Shown here: positions 22,057 through 33,787 of the stretch, one piece after another
Position numbering within the stretch: the stretch's first letter is position 1
Layout: every line of letters begins with the position of its first letter
NCBI RefSeq assembly: GCF_042453785.1
Contig: NC_091671.1
Location: forward strand, 13,648,001 to 13,712,000
DNA length: 64,000 nt
Direction of reading: 5' to 3'
Source: Malus domestica
Taxonomy: Eukaryota; Streptophyta; Magnoliopsida; Rosales; Rosaceae
Program-made: the position numbers and the translations under genes
Notes under the pieces: model-generated
What the model was told of the DNA's origin: nothing
The model's input: the letters and a program-made list of their open reading frames with translations, nothing else
Databases searched by the model: none

Positions 22057-24792
22057 CTAGTTAGCAGAAACGATTACTCGCACCTTAGCAGTGACTTCTG
22101 GGTGAAGTTTCAGTTCTGCAATATATTCTCCTATCTCTCGAATATCTGGCAGCGACACAATGCGCTTGTCCACTTCCCTACATATGAATGAAAGAACAGA
22201 CATGGAGCAATCAGGGTGTGTTTGGAAAAGATTAAATGACAAACACCGGCATGAAAGATTTGAATTGCAAAATATCACACCATTTGCAATCCACACATAC
22301 ACACATTAAATTATCACAAACCTTTAAACTGCAAAATACACGTGCATACAATAAACTATCACAATGTTTTTCTGTTTGGAAAAGTTTGGTTCCGGGGATA
22401 TGTTTGCAAGGTCTTCTCGAGAAGTTTCTAACCATTTAAGCTAATGCATTAATACAAAATTAATCTCTTCTTCTTGGTCAAAGTGAGGAGTCACAATTCA
22501 AGACTTAATTGGAAAAGTTTGGATCCGGGGATATATCCTTCTTGCTGCTTTTCCCTCTTTTCTTTTTGGGGGTGTTGCGGTTTAAAAGCAAAATTCTGCT
22601 GCTAGCCTGCAGTAGTTCTTAAGCGTAAAAGTATTGATGCTTGTGTTATGAAACTATATGGTATATATCATGCGTACAGAATTCAGATAATAATAACAGA
22701 GCTCGTGCGAAAATTGTGAATGATATATCGATCATACTCTTACTTGATAAAAGATACTTACCTGTAAAGTTGTGCCTTGATTATGTCAACAAGATCTTGG
22801 GGGGTGACGCTGCAGAAACATATCTCTGTTAAATTTCATATGCAGACAGTGCATGAAGTTTATATGTCGCACTGAATACAACTCACCTTCCAAAAATTAA
22901 CTTTCCTTTTCCACCTTTGCGCTTCACCTTGAAACCCCCAACAGTTTCAAAAATACGAGCAAGTTGCTCCGCCTCTTCTTTTACCTGCACCAAGATGAAA
23001 TAATCTTACAAGACATGATTGATAGGACGAAATCATACAATATAGAATCTACTGCCAAGAGAGGTATCAAATGCATTTAAAATTGTTTTGCTGTACAACA
23101 CCACATAAAACACAATCAGCACAGAGCCAGAGTACATCCAAATCATATTTTAAATGTGAGATAAAAATATATGAGTATGGCGCCCAAAACAAAAGGAGAA
23201 AACAAATGTGTTAATTACCCGTATTTTCTCTGCCTCAATCCTTTCCTCTTCCACCTTCATTTCCCTGGAAAGAACAATTAAAATTATGAGTAATATGTTC
23301 TTAAGAGATATATAATTAATTTGGTACCCTAATTATTCTTCCCAAAAAACCTAAAAAGTGTGAATGCCATTAGGTAATTTGATTTAACTCCCACCAAAAC
23401 TTATGTTTATGCCTTACGGCATAATGTAGTCTTAGACACAAAACCCTTGTGTGACATGTCATCTATCAATGTTTAATGAGCAAAAGTTTATATTCGGTGA
23501 ATCATAATATACATTACAAACAATTGTTTATTGGATAAAAACCATGTAGTTGTAACTTGGAACTTATAAATTAAGCAGGCTAATGGCTTGTGCAGTCTAA
23601 GAAAATACATCAAGAAAAGAGGCATATTCACACAATAGGTGCTAAACCCTCTTTATGTCTATCTCTAGTTTAAATTTCTATCTGAAAACGTAAGAAAAGA
23701 ATTGCACCCAAGGACTGAGATGTTTCCAATTAATTTGCAGAAGCAACTAAGAAGCATAATAGTTGTGCAAATAAAAGTTCACATTTTGATGCAGAGAACT
23801 TGAGAAGTATTACTATTAGTACCTCACATTGATTTTATATGAGCATGGATCAAACTCGAAGTATATGAATCGGCTGAACATTCAAATTTTGTGTCGAATT
23901 TATGAAAGAATTTCAGAGTTGGTAGTATACACTAAAGGCAGTTTACATTAGAGAGCAGTTTACTATTGGTAATCAAGTCTCACCACAAACATCGATCGAC
24001 ATTTCATACATTACTTTCACAACTTGTATATGCCTCCTCTTTCCGTCCCATACATTATCTAATCAATTCCGTCAGCATTCTGCATAAGTTCTATCTTATG
24101 GTTTCCAACTAAAACTTTTCGTCATCAAACTAGTTTGACTCGTAAACACAACACAAAACAACAGATTCACATGTCTTATTGTAAACTTCAGATATGAAAA
24201 TGTGAAACATAAAGTGGAAGAAATTGACAAAAACAAATAAAGGGGCTCGTTCCGAATGAGAAAATTCAGTTATGCATTACTTGAGCAGCAGGGGAGTGAC
24301 AATCTGGGCTTTCCCCAATGGTAGCAGATAATTCCTGTAATAACCAGCTTTCACACTTAAAAGTTGCCCTTTCTTTCCCAGGTCAGTTATGTCCTCCTTT
24401 AGAATTATCTGAAACAACCAAACAACCAAACAACAACACAACAATTAAATTAAACAACCGCACAATAATGCTACATTTAGTTCACTATTTTTCTTTGAAT
24501 TTGTAAGACAAAGGACACGTTTAGAAAAATAAATTGAGGTGGGTTCTTCCACTTTTGAATTCTGGAAGCAGAGAAACTATAAAAATTTAAACTTATGGGT
24601 AAACATAGAAATACCAGAGGAAGAGAACCCATTTCTTATATTTACCGTTCGAGCCTTCTTTGCTTTCTTCTGAGCGACAACCACCAATCCCGTTCTTCTA
24701 TCTGACAATTTGGTAGCTTCGTTTGTGTTTCCGGCGAAGCTTTGAAGCCACGAGGAAGAACTCCACGACAGAGTCGATGCTGCGGAAGCCAT
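22057..24792 (-). CDS. RPL9: Chloroplast 50S ribosomal protein L9 (bL9c)
   Basis: Nuclear gene for a plastid large-subunit ribosomal protein that binds 23S rRNA. Six exons, all with GT/AG borders: 24646-24792, 24281-24408, 23219-23264, 22887-22984, 22762-22809 and 22057-22177. They give 588 nt and 195 residues, near the usual ~197. The Ser-rich N-terminus (about 1-40) looks like a chloroplast transit peptide. The bL9 N-domain signature ([20 protein letters not shown]) spans exon 2. A Lys/Glu-rich helix (exons 3-4) and the C-terminal domain ending [12 protein letters not shown] follow. The ATG at 24792 is the first in frame; upstream there is only a GTG in a GA-rich leader. Exon phases close without a break. 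The cytosolic uL6 fragment at 33556 shares the old name L9 but is unrelated. Confidence 0.93.
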
Positions 24793-24942
24793 TTTCACTC
24801 TCTCTCTCTCCCGCTCGCGCACAGAGAGTCTTAGGATTTACGGGCTTTACTATCTTATCTCTTTCGCCATTTGCCTCTGTTATGTTTCAGAGGAAAAAAA
24901 TTTCATTGTGACGAATTGACCAGATGTTTTTATATAAAATGT

Positions 24943-25051
24943 GAGAAATTTTAATATTTAAATTATTAACTTTTTAACCCACATATACTACTATTTATAT
25001 AGTGACACGTAATGTAGCATTCTGTGTTCCAATTATACTAAAAAATCTCTC
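24943..25051. mobile_element. MITE fragment, GAGAAATTTT family, upstream of bL9c
   Basis: It begins GAGAAATTTTAAT, ends AAAAAATCTCTC, and contains the family's ATTATTAACTTTTTAACCCACA core seen also at 39150-39312 and 60094-60332. It lacks part of the left arm. No 9-bp target duplication could be matched. It sits about 150 bases upstream of the bL9c start codon. Confidence 0.6.
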
Positions 25052-25341
25052 GTTCAAAGAACGGCACAATATGTGTTGTTTGTCATTTTGGCCTCTCTGA
25101 AAAAATGTAATCTACAAACGTACCCACTGATTTTTATAAATTTTGAAACAGTTCTATCAACAACACAGTCTAGTTTAGTAATATTCTTTTATACAAGGAA
25201 TGTTTAAAATTGGTCTCAATTAGATGGTGAGTTTGAGTCGCGTGGCTTATTTCAACCCTCACTTTTTAAAACTATAAATTGTTATGGAAAAACTAATGAA
25301 AATTCTTAAAAACTTCTATCTTAATATTGAGGACATAATAA
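25052..25341. other. Intergenic, nothing recognised
   Basis: AT-rich spacer between MITEs. No gene was seen. Confidence 0.45.
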
Positions 25342-25349
25342 ATCCTAAT

Positions 25350-25494
25350 GGGGTGTGCTATCGATATATCTTTTTTTACTTCATATACATCATCTTAATT
25401 TACGATCATCGGATCAACTGAATTAAATAGATCAAATGATAAAGATTAATTGGGGTGTGTGGGAAATAAAAAAATATGTGTAACTAGCACACCC
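25350..25494. mobile_element. hAT-type MITE (GGGGTGTG family)
   Basis: It begins GGGGTGTGCTATC and ends TAGCACACCC, with an inner GGGGTGTGTGGGAAATAAA. Its flanks ATCCTAAT and ATCCATAAT look like an 8-bp duplication with one base difference. It is related to the element at 10760-10906. Confidence 0.62.
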
Positions 25495-25509
25495 ATCCAT
25501 AATACCCAA

Positions 25510-25661
25510 GGATAAATTATATTCAAACACTCCAAATTACTTGCCCCACATTTTTTTTTAATATTTTTTTATATTCTACACACCACTAACACTTGATAGA
25601 AAATATTAAAAAATTAAAAGGGTGTGGGAAAGTATTTAGGGTGTGTAAATATAATCTCTCC
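25510..25661. mobile_element. hAT-type MITE with perfect 8-bp duplication
   Basis: Inverted arms (GGATAAATTATATTCAAACA / TAGGGTGTGTAAATATAATC) are flanked by ATACCCAA at 25502-25509 and 25662-25669. It is 152 bp, AT-rich and non-coding. Confidence 0.78.
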
Positions 25662-25737
25662 ATACCCAAAATGAGCATATGGAATCACAACCAAAAAGAA
25701 GGGACCTTCAGGACCATCATCTAAGGCACTACACAAA

Positions 25738-25928
25738 GAATCCAGATCCTCTTTGTGAGGATTCCGGGGATCCGTCAACATTTTCGTTTATTGTACATCG
25801 TGTGGTTAGAAATAATTTTAAATATTTTTATTTAAAATTAAAGACAAACAGTACTTGACAAAAACTAACTGCACGATTCACGAATCCTGAGAATGCTCAC
25901 CAAAAAGTTCCGAAAAGGATCCCAATGG
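25738..25928. mobile_element. MULE-type MITE with perfect 9-bp duplication
   Basis: It is flanked by CTACACAAA (25729-25737, 25929-25937). It shares TGTACATCGTGTGGTTAGAAAT-type internal sequence with the element at 32823-33035, so the two are one family. Confidence 0.78.
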
Positions 25929-26013
25929 CTACACAAAAACGTAAAAATCATAAAGCATCAGAAATTGATGGACCAAAGATTTCAAACAGTGATAGAAACT
26001 TACAAAAATAGTG

Positions 26014-26212
26014 GGAATTGGATCCTCTCCTGAGCACAAGCTCAAGATCCTCCTGACCAGCTCACGTGAGCTGTTGGATTTTGATCAAACGGCTACAATT
26101 ATTATAACTTTTAAAGGGATCATCTGTTTGTAGTCGTTGGATCAAAATCCAACGGCTCACGTGGAATGGTCAGCAGGATCCTGAGCTTGTGCTCATGAGA
26201 GCATCCAATTCC
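26014..26212. mobile_element. Palindromic MULE-type MITE with perfect 9-bp duplication
   Basis: The inverted ends GGAATTGGATCCTCTC and GAGAGCATCCAATTCC are flanked by AAAATAGTG (26005-26013, 26213-26221). The arms include the complementary CAAGCTCAAGATCC / GGATCCTGAGCTTG. A truncated relative is at 1400-1530. Confidence 0.83.
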
Positions 26213-26221
26213 AAAATAGTG

Positions 26222-26938
26222 CAATAGATTTAGAAACAGTACAAGCAATAGTGACAAGCACAAAAAAAAAACCACTGACAAGCACCAAATGAGATGTTCA
26301 CACCATCCATTTATAAAATTTGTTGTACACACAGCTACTATACCTCAACCCATAGAGCATATGAAGCTTTCCTTTCTTCTTTGTAAACTTTCATCCTTGG
26401 AAATATCCTTTGTAATCATCTTTTGTATATATATAAAAGAGCAAGTGTACATATTCAAGCAATTCTCCAATTTTAAAAGGTTTTCTTTCTTTCTTTAGTG
26501 TGTTTATTCAATTAGACTTTTATTCCAAAACAGGAAAACATTATCCCTATATTGTTATCTTAATAAACTAATGATCACACTTGTTCGATCAAGCACTATG
26601 TTATAGTTGAATACTTGTCATACAAATAACTAGACATTAATTAGGGTACCTCTGAGTCCTCGGTACCTCTGCATTCAGCCTTTATGGTCTTATACCTACA
26701 ATGTGAGCGGCCGTTATGTTGAAACATATTGAGTTTTATGTGCAAGATTCTATGTCAAGTTGTTATAATGGTTATCTGACTATTTAACCGGACCTTTACT
26801 TCAAATTTAATATTAGAGCCAAGTTTAGCATTTTAATAGTATAATTATAATAGTAAAGTACCCATAAGAAGGAAGCCATAAACACAACTGATATCACACA
26901 CTCGTTTATTTTATTTTATAAACATTGTATATTATTAT
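26222..26938. other. Intergenic, nothing recognised
   Basis: AT-rich DNA with short unrelated frames only. Confidence 0.45.
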
Positions 26939-28557
26939 TGACACACCCCTACCCGGAATATCCGCTAGGACTCTGAATTAAATTGTGTTGGCCTACACCT
27001 AGAAGGTGACGAAACCATAAGTGTAGTGATGTGGATAATGTGAATAAATTTAAACCTAAAAGTGCCTAAATACAAGAGTGCGCCGTGAGCGGGAATGAAC
27101 TCATTTCACACGTGATGTCAAAGCATAAGTAAAGTACAGTAAGATAGGATAAGGATTATACCCTCAAAGATAGCCACCTACACTAAGATTTGCCAAGAAT
27201 CCTCGTCGATACAAAAGTTCAGCAGCTAAAACCTGGAGGGGCGAAAAATAAGGGTGAGTGGGCCTGAAAATAAAGTTTTAATAAAAACCTTTGAAAACAT
27301 TATAACCCTTCGCCGTAAAACATGTATAGTTTTCAAAATATACATACTACGTATAGTATGAAAATACTTACCGTAGCCTGCAAAACGCAAATAAGGCATG
27401 ACTTCCCAAAATCACAAAATCTCAACAATAATATAAGTAAAATCAGGTGCTCAACAACATATGCTAGCACACCAGTCGAAGTCGCCTAATGCGACCTATA
27501 CGATTGCACATATTGCTCATCAATCTATGTTGGCACACGAGTCGGAGTTGCCTAATACGACCTGTACGACAGGACTGGGTGTAATCATAATATACACTTT
27601 AGTGCTACGATCACTTGAAGATTGACAATAATCGCGGTCACCTACGAGTCGGAGTCGCTTAATGCAACCTATACGATAGGATTGGCACCTACTTGGATCC
27701 AAAGCAAGCGTGCGATGCGGAGGTGAACATACACATGAAGGATTGGCATTGGCTTGGGGCGAGCATTAACACCAGGGTGCAACAATGATGAGCAAACTAC
27801 ATGAATATAAGCATGCCACAATGATTCGATAGTTCTAATCAACATACTAACATTCATAGTCGTAGATATAATTATGGCATCAAAGATTATAAGCATACAT
27901 GTGCATCTCGTAGAATGTAGTATATTTCATAAATTCCGTCATTTCACTAATTCTTATAAACTTTAGTCAAATCCAGGCGTACGTAAGGAATTCTTTTTCA
28001 AATGCATAAATGGAAACTATCAATTATATATATTTATATATATATTATAAAAAGGAAAATACCCACTCACTTATAATCCGCGCTACAACTCCCTAGCATG
28101 AATATCGAGGCGTCACGAACAATCGGTGCCTAGAACAAATATCAAATCACATCTTAGAATTCTTATTGATAGAACACGTAACTTACATAAAACACATCTT
28201 CAAGGATGTTATAGAATAATTTGAAACCCATTGACCAAAAGTCAACCGTCGGTCGAAGGTCGATGATAGGGTCCACAACCCTACGTAAGTCGATCCGGAA
28301 GATCCACACCTCGGATTTCCAATCCATAACTTCCAAAAAGTTTCAATAAGCTTCTAGAACATCCTAAAGTTTTGTAACGATCCAACGGTCGGATCTCCGC
28401 CAATCGCTAAAATTAAGTGGCGGCCAACATTTAGATTTACAAACTTAAAAAACCCATCCAGGAAGATTCGTACGTCAGATTCTCAATCCATCAATTCCTA
28501 ATACTTTAAATATTATGTACTATTACGTATTAAAGTTTGGAGACGATCCAATGGTTC
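26939..28557. mobile_element. LTR-like stretch of a Gypsy-type element
   Basis: It begins TGACACACCCCTACCCGGAA, resembling the start of long Gypsy LTRs in related plants, and continues through GATCCAACGGTCGGATC-type sequence. Three imperfect copies of an ACGAGTCGGAGTCGCCTAATGC-like unit lie at about 27470-27690. No target duplication or internal domains were identified, so the right limit is a guess. An old fossil; probably a solo or partial LTR. Confidence 0.4.
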
Positions 28558-28974
28558 TTTTTTATGTTTTGGTTCTTTTTTTTTCCAGACACTTTTTCGC
28601 TGGTTTCTACCATTAAACTTCTTTGAACTTGTTTCGGCAGCTTTGTTCCCATGAATGTTTTCATTTTCAACTTTAATTTGAACTTTGATTCGGTTGTTTT
28701 TGAAATAGGGGAATTCGATTTGATAGGAATACAGGGAGTTATTATGGCTGTTTCGTGCTAGGTTGAGGTTGGTGAAAAGTCAAGACAATATCAAATCATT
28801 TAAGGGTATTTACGGAAGTGTAGATTTGTAGTGGGTTGGACTTGTAAGTTTGACTTGTGAACAATAGTTTTGGATGGTTTTTTATTAAACTTTGAGTCAT
28901 TTTGGTTAAATAACATTTTGGGATGGCTTTTGGTTAAATATTTGTTGGCCCAAACCCTTTTCATTAAAGCTCCA
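28558..28974. mobile_element. Truncated MULE end, same family as 12250 and 33179
   Basis: The right-hand 120 bases carry GGATGGTTTTTTATTAAAC, GTTAAATATTTGTTGGCCCA and the terminal CCCTTTTCATTAAAGCTCC, which match the right end of the Pack-MULE. No matching left end was found before the LTR-like stretch, so this looks like a remnant. Confidence 0.6.
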
Positions 28975-29014
28975 AAAAATATGGTGTCATTGATCCAATC
29001 CCATATGTATATAA

Positions 29015-29038
29015 ACACACACACACACACACACACAC
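29015..29038 (+). repeat. (AC)12 microsatellite
   Basis: Uninterrupted AC dinucleotide run. Confidence 0.95.
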
Positions 29039-29039
29039 A

Positions 29040-31300
29040 TATATGGCATATAAATCTCAAATTTAAAATCCCTTATTATATTACTATTACAACCGGCTAC
29101 AATAAAAAAAGAATTAAGTACCAACAACTCCCCCATTTTCAATGTCATTCCAAATTGGTTTCAAATCTTTTAAACATTCCAAATAAATATCCAACCTATT
29201 ATAAATGTCACATCCATTAAGCTACAGTACATGTTAAACTAACTAGGACTTACTTTGTCTCCAAAATCAAAAGAATGTCATGAAAGTTGCTAAAATGGTA
29301 TAGATTGCCATGATGCGGCTACCATAATCTTCATTGGCCACAAAGAAGAACTGGAAGCTGAACCATTTGGTAGGGATTGAATATAAAGGTAGGGACAGGG
29401 TCTCGATGGTCGTAGGTTGAGTTTGGAGGTGGCAAGGACTTGATATTTCCCATCTTTATTTTTTGTTTTCCATTTTATTTGTGAATTTGTTTATTTATTT
29501 TTTATTTTTTTTCATCTTCATGTCCTTTTTAAGATATTTTTATTATTATTTTAGTGTCCAAGTACACTAAGGAGTGGGACTCATTGTTGCCACTTGTAGT
29601 ATTTAACAAAAATTAACTGGGACTTAAAGGATATGACATTTTCAATAAGTTGAGTACTTATTTGAAATATTTAAAAATGTTGAGACCAATTTATAATGAT
29701 ACTAAAAGGTTGGGGATATTAGGTACTTAATCCCAAAAAAATTCAAACATTTTGATTGTATAAATGGATAAAATAATGTAACAATATATGTTATGTGTAC
29801 AAATAATAAATGGCAAAATAATGTGCCCATAGTGTTAAAAAATGGGTACATTTTACGTATAAAATTTTACAAATTTAATTGGTATATTTTACATATAACA
29901 AAGTGGTACATTTATAATGAAGAATTGGTACATTATAAATAAATTATGTGTACAAATAAAAGATTAAAAACATTATGAGTACAAATGAAATTTTTAAAAG
30001 TATGGGCACAAAAAGAAATTAATATATGGGTACAAATTAAAACTAAAAAGAAAATTAGTACAAATTAAAAAAAAAAGGTTGCAAATTAAATTGGGTGCAA
30101 GCTAAAAATAGAAATATATGATACAAAGTTTAGCCATAAATATCGATATACCAAATGTAACGTTTCTAACACTAAATGAATATTTGAGAAATACAATTTA
30201 ATTATGTTGATTTGTGAATATTTTATTATTGAATAATGATGTTAGGACCTTGATAAAAATAAAAAATAAAAAAAGATTTTAATTAATGAAATAGAAAAAG
30301 AGGGATGAGAACCTAATTTCTCTCTAAAAAACGTTAGAAGGATTTGAGGAAAAAAATGGTTAGAAGGATTAATCAGACTTTAATGCCCTTGATTGAAGCT
30401 AAAATTCAAGTGTGGGTGAGAAACTTATAAATTGGTTATGGCATAACTTGTAAATAATCTGTAAAAATAGTTAACTTGTATTTCTACATGACAATTTATT
30501 TGAAATCTCGGGTTTTGTTGGATGTTTAATTATAGGTGGGTTTATGTTTGGAAAATATGGGTTGTATGGACCAATATTTAAGGAACTCTTCTTTGATCGG
30601 TTGTTAGCAATTTTCCCTGGTAATTTTTTCTTTCTTTCTGCTAGTGGTGAATTTATGTTTTTTTTTTCCCCAATGAATTAGATGTTCGTTGGGTTTTGGT
30701 GGTTAGTGCTCATGAATTTGTGGAGGTGTATGTTTGGAGAGAACGTACTGCACACATGGTTTTTCATATGTTTAGTTCCTATTCTAGGTTGATTTTAAGG
30801 GTTTTCGGAGAAGGTTTTCTTAGTAGACCGACTTGTTGTAAGTATGAGTAAATTCCTGCATGTACTAAAACTGTCAAGGGTTGGCTTATTTCTTTCCTTT
30901 AGTAACAATTCATTTGCTTCCTGAAGAGGGAGAATGGATCCACCAACCCTATTTTTTGTTTTTTCCTTGTGGTGAACCGCTGGAGCTTCAATTTAGTTTT
31001 ATTTTTTCATCCTCTGTGATTCTTTTTCTGCACTTTGAAATAGAGTCTATGTAAGTTTTGCAGGATGGGCTAAGGGCTTAAAATGGAGATTTTCTACTTC
31101 CATTTTGTGTATAAAGGAGTTCATCTTGCGCCCTCTCCAGGTAATCAGTAGCAGTTATCTGGAGCAAGTTGTTGACTCCGTCCGCGTGAATGTTTTGTTG
31201 ATTTGTTCAACATAATCTCTTTGTGGGGAAAATCCCATTTCTTCTAATACCGCATCTCTGACTTCTCCACCATGTTTCAAATGAGAGTGCGCTAAAAGAT
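29040..31300. other. Gene-free region with degenerate repeats
   Basis: About 29780-30125 is a degenerate series of GGGTACAAATTAAA / TGGTACATTTTA-like units without fixed spacing. Elsewhere, T-rich intron-like DNA (30560-31200) may be an eroded gene or transposon interior, but I recognise no coding segment. Confidence 0.4.
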
Positions 31301-31306
31301 TCAGTT

Positions 31307-31986
31307 TGCTAGAGAACAATTCAGAAATAATAAAAATAACAAAAATAACAGAATTCGAAATTCTAATACTTTATTAACCAAAAATACTTGCTATACAAAT
31401 GAAATACAGAAATAAGTACATGAATTAAAATGGTACTAACTTGATTACAACAGGTGGAGGCTAGTGTAAAAGCTATGTCATTCGAACAGTATTTCCGTCC
31501 CACTCTTGTGCTTGTGGTTCTATAACGTCTGCTCAACAAGGAGACAACTACCTAATTCTACAACCCGCACTAGATTATAGAATTCTAGCGATTTGCTTTG
31601 TGTGTTTACTCTCTGGAAAGTTTGTATGGAAGAGAAAGAGGAAGAAAAGATCATCTACAATGGAACTGAGACTCCAATTATATAGGCTCTTTCATACCTC
31701 TTCAAATATCTTTTGGATGTATCTGAAGCTACACAACTCTTCCCTTTCCAAAGAGTTGTGTCTATTAATCAAAACGTTTTTAATTAATTTTAATTAAAAA
31801 CTTAATTCAAAATTAAAATATAATTAATCCCAAGGCCCTTGTTTTTATTAATTAATATTAATATTATGGTATAATCATCAAGCCTAATCCACATAATTAA
31901 TGGCCCAAATCTCAATCCTCATTCCAATGGTCCAACACCCGATCACTAATAAAGGTGGGACTAAAGGAGCTCAAAAAACTCCAACA
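31307..31986 (-). mobile_element. Solo LTR (Copia-type) with 5-bp duplication
   Basis: A 680-bp unit with TG...CA ends (TGCTAGAGAACAATT ... CTCCAACA) is flanked by CAGTT at 31302-31306 and 31987-31991. Read on the minus strand it starts TGTTGGAG, contains a TATATAATT promoter-like motif and then the box shared with the LTR at 18943-19801. No internal region is present, so it is a solo LTR left by recombination between two LTRs. Confidence 0.75.
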
Positions 31987-32813
31987 CAGTTGTTATATTT
32001 TTTGCTTCCTTTTGAATTTTACTAAATCGTATAGAACTGTGTTGCCTCATTTCATTTTAGGGTTTTAGTTCATCATCAACTAATTCACTAAGTTAGTTTC
32101 CTGTCCTTTTTAAACCAATTCACTTATTTTTTTGGGTTCAGAGTTAATTTACTTACCTATATATGCAGCAAAAGAGATCTATCTGTATATTTCCCTTGTT
32201 CGCTATTATCTTCCGTTGCTGGACATGGCATTGTGCGTGCACCAGAGTTGCCAATGAGAATTCATTTACTGCCATTTAGACATCGCCTTGAGATTGATGA
32301 CGTAGGAATGAAGGAACAAATAAATTAACGACCCTCCCTTTCTTAATTTTCAAAAGAATACTGATTAATTATTTAGTTATGACCTATAAGCTTGAAAAAA
32401 CCATTATCCAAACTACCAAGCTGTCGATGTGCATGATGTTCCAAATCCAACAACTCACAAATTAAAAAAATCCTTTACAAAATTCCAACAATTATTAGCT
32501 ATTGTTGTTTTGTTGTATATTATACTATAGCTTGGTAATATAATTATCATTTATTTATAAGGGAATTTTTTGCTACTAGCTTCAAGTAATGGTGATGTTT
32601 ACCACCTTATTTATTACTGTTAGATGAGTTTAAGTTTTGAGATCTATATATTAGATACACAGAAATCTATTTAATAATAATAAGTATGCTAATGAGCATT
32701 ACTGTCATTTGAGAGTGACGAGAAAAAATGCTCCCCGTTTATAAAGCGTTTACTTCTTCTTTGATATGCTTGTGGGCCTACCTATGAAGGAAGAGAAAAC
32801 CTAGTAATTGAAT
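31987..32813. other. Intergenic, nothing recognised
   Basis: AT-rich DNA between the solo LTR and the next MITE. No coding segment was recognised. Confidence 0.45.
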
Positions 32814-32822
32814 TAGTTAATT

Positions 32823-33035
32823 GAACCAGGATTCTCTCATGAGCATTTTCCTATGGATCTTAGGGATCCCGCAATCTTGTCCGTTCATTGTGTATCGTGC
32901 GGTTAGAAATCATTTAAAATTTAAATTTTAAAATTCAAATATGAATAGTACCTAACGAAAACTGACCGCATGATATAAAATGAACGGACAAGATTGCGGG
33001 ATCCCTAGGGAATGCTCAGGAGAGAATCCTGGTTC
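32823..33035. mobile_element. Palindromic MULE-type MITE with perfect 9-bp duplication
   Basis: The inverted ends GAACCAGGATTCTCTC and GAGAGAATCCTGGTTC are flanked by TAGTTAATT (32814-32822, 33036-33044). The internal arms pair over long stretches (GGATCCCGCAATCTTGTCCG / CGGACAAGATTGCGGGATCC). Same family as 25738-25928. Confidence 0.85.
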
Positions 33036-33555
33036 TAGTTAATTAATCTAAGTCCTCATCCCTAGACCCAATTTTCTGTTTATTATAAATAAGGACCTGT
33101 TATCTACACATTTATTTTACCTACCACACATCTTTATTAATTTCAATTATTTGATATTCTTTAATTCATTAAATTTAAAGGAAAACTAATGATAAGGGCT
33201 CAAAAACTTTATATTTTAATAAAAAACCAGGTAGGAAGTTTATTTAATGGTTAGGACAAAGTCCAACATTTAATCAGGCCAATCAACCTGGCCCACATAA
33301 TGAATTTTCGATTTTGCCCCTGACAGTAAGGCTATGTCCGTTTAACCTATTTTTCCTTTCTTTCTGAGTCTTCGTGCTATTCTCTGCCTACATAACCTCA
33401 AATCCTCTCTTCTGACCAAAAAAAAAAAACCCTCAAATCCTTCGACTCCTCCCATATTGTTAATTCCAACTCTTTTTCCCTGGCCTCTCCCAAATCGCAC
33501 TCACTCACCAACCGGAGCCACATAGCGAGAGAGAGAAACAACCAGAGCAGCGGAG

Positions 33556-33690
33556 ATGAAGACCATCCTCTCCTCTGAGATGACGGACATCCCCGACGGT
33601 GTCAAGATCAAAGTCCACGCCAAGATCATCGAGATCGAAGGTTCTTGCGGGAATCTCATCAGCAACTTCAAGCTTTTACTCCAAATTATG
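33556..33690 (+). pseudogene. RPL9: Fragment of cytosolic ribosomal protein uL6 (RPL9)
   Basis: The frame from the ATG reads [20 protein letters not shown], then HAKIIEIEG and NFK, matching the start of plant cytosolic 60S L9 (uL6; normally about 194 residues). Similarity stops after about 40 residues, and the downstream sequence joins unrelated DNA with an apparent 5' splice site (ACAGTAAGC at about 33691). The preceding GA-rich leader (about 33520-33555) may have been captured with it. It cannot encode a functional ribosomal protein. It lies inside the Pack-MULE. Confidence 0.85.
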
Positions 33691-33787
33691 GAGTTATCGA
33701 ACAGTAAGCTGCATCTAGTTTTTATGCACTGCCTTCTCTCGTATATATATTAAATTCAATACCAGGATTTGTTGTCCTTCCTTACAG

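Noticed and set aside
24793-24822. Upstream extension of the bL9c reading frame
   Set aside because: It starts at GTG in a GA-rich leader; the first ATG is at 24792.
24943-25051. 9-bp target duplication for the MITE near bL9c
   Set aside because: The flanks ATAAAATGT and GTTCAAAGA do not match; the element seems truncated.
27520-27896. Minus-strand frames of 60 and 75 residues
   Set aside because: They fall in the tandem-repeat part of the LTR-like stretch and have no recognisable domain.
22057-33690. Treating the bL9c gene and the uL6 fragment as related copies of L9
   Set aside because: They share only the historical name. The first is bacterial-type bL9 for chloroplasts, the second is cytosolic uL6; their sequences do not resemble each other.
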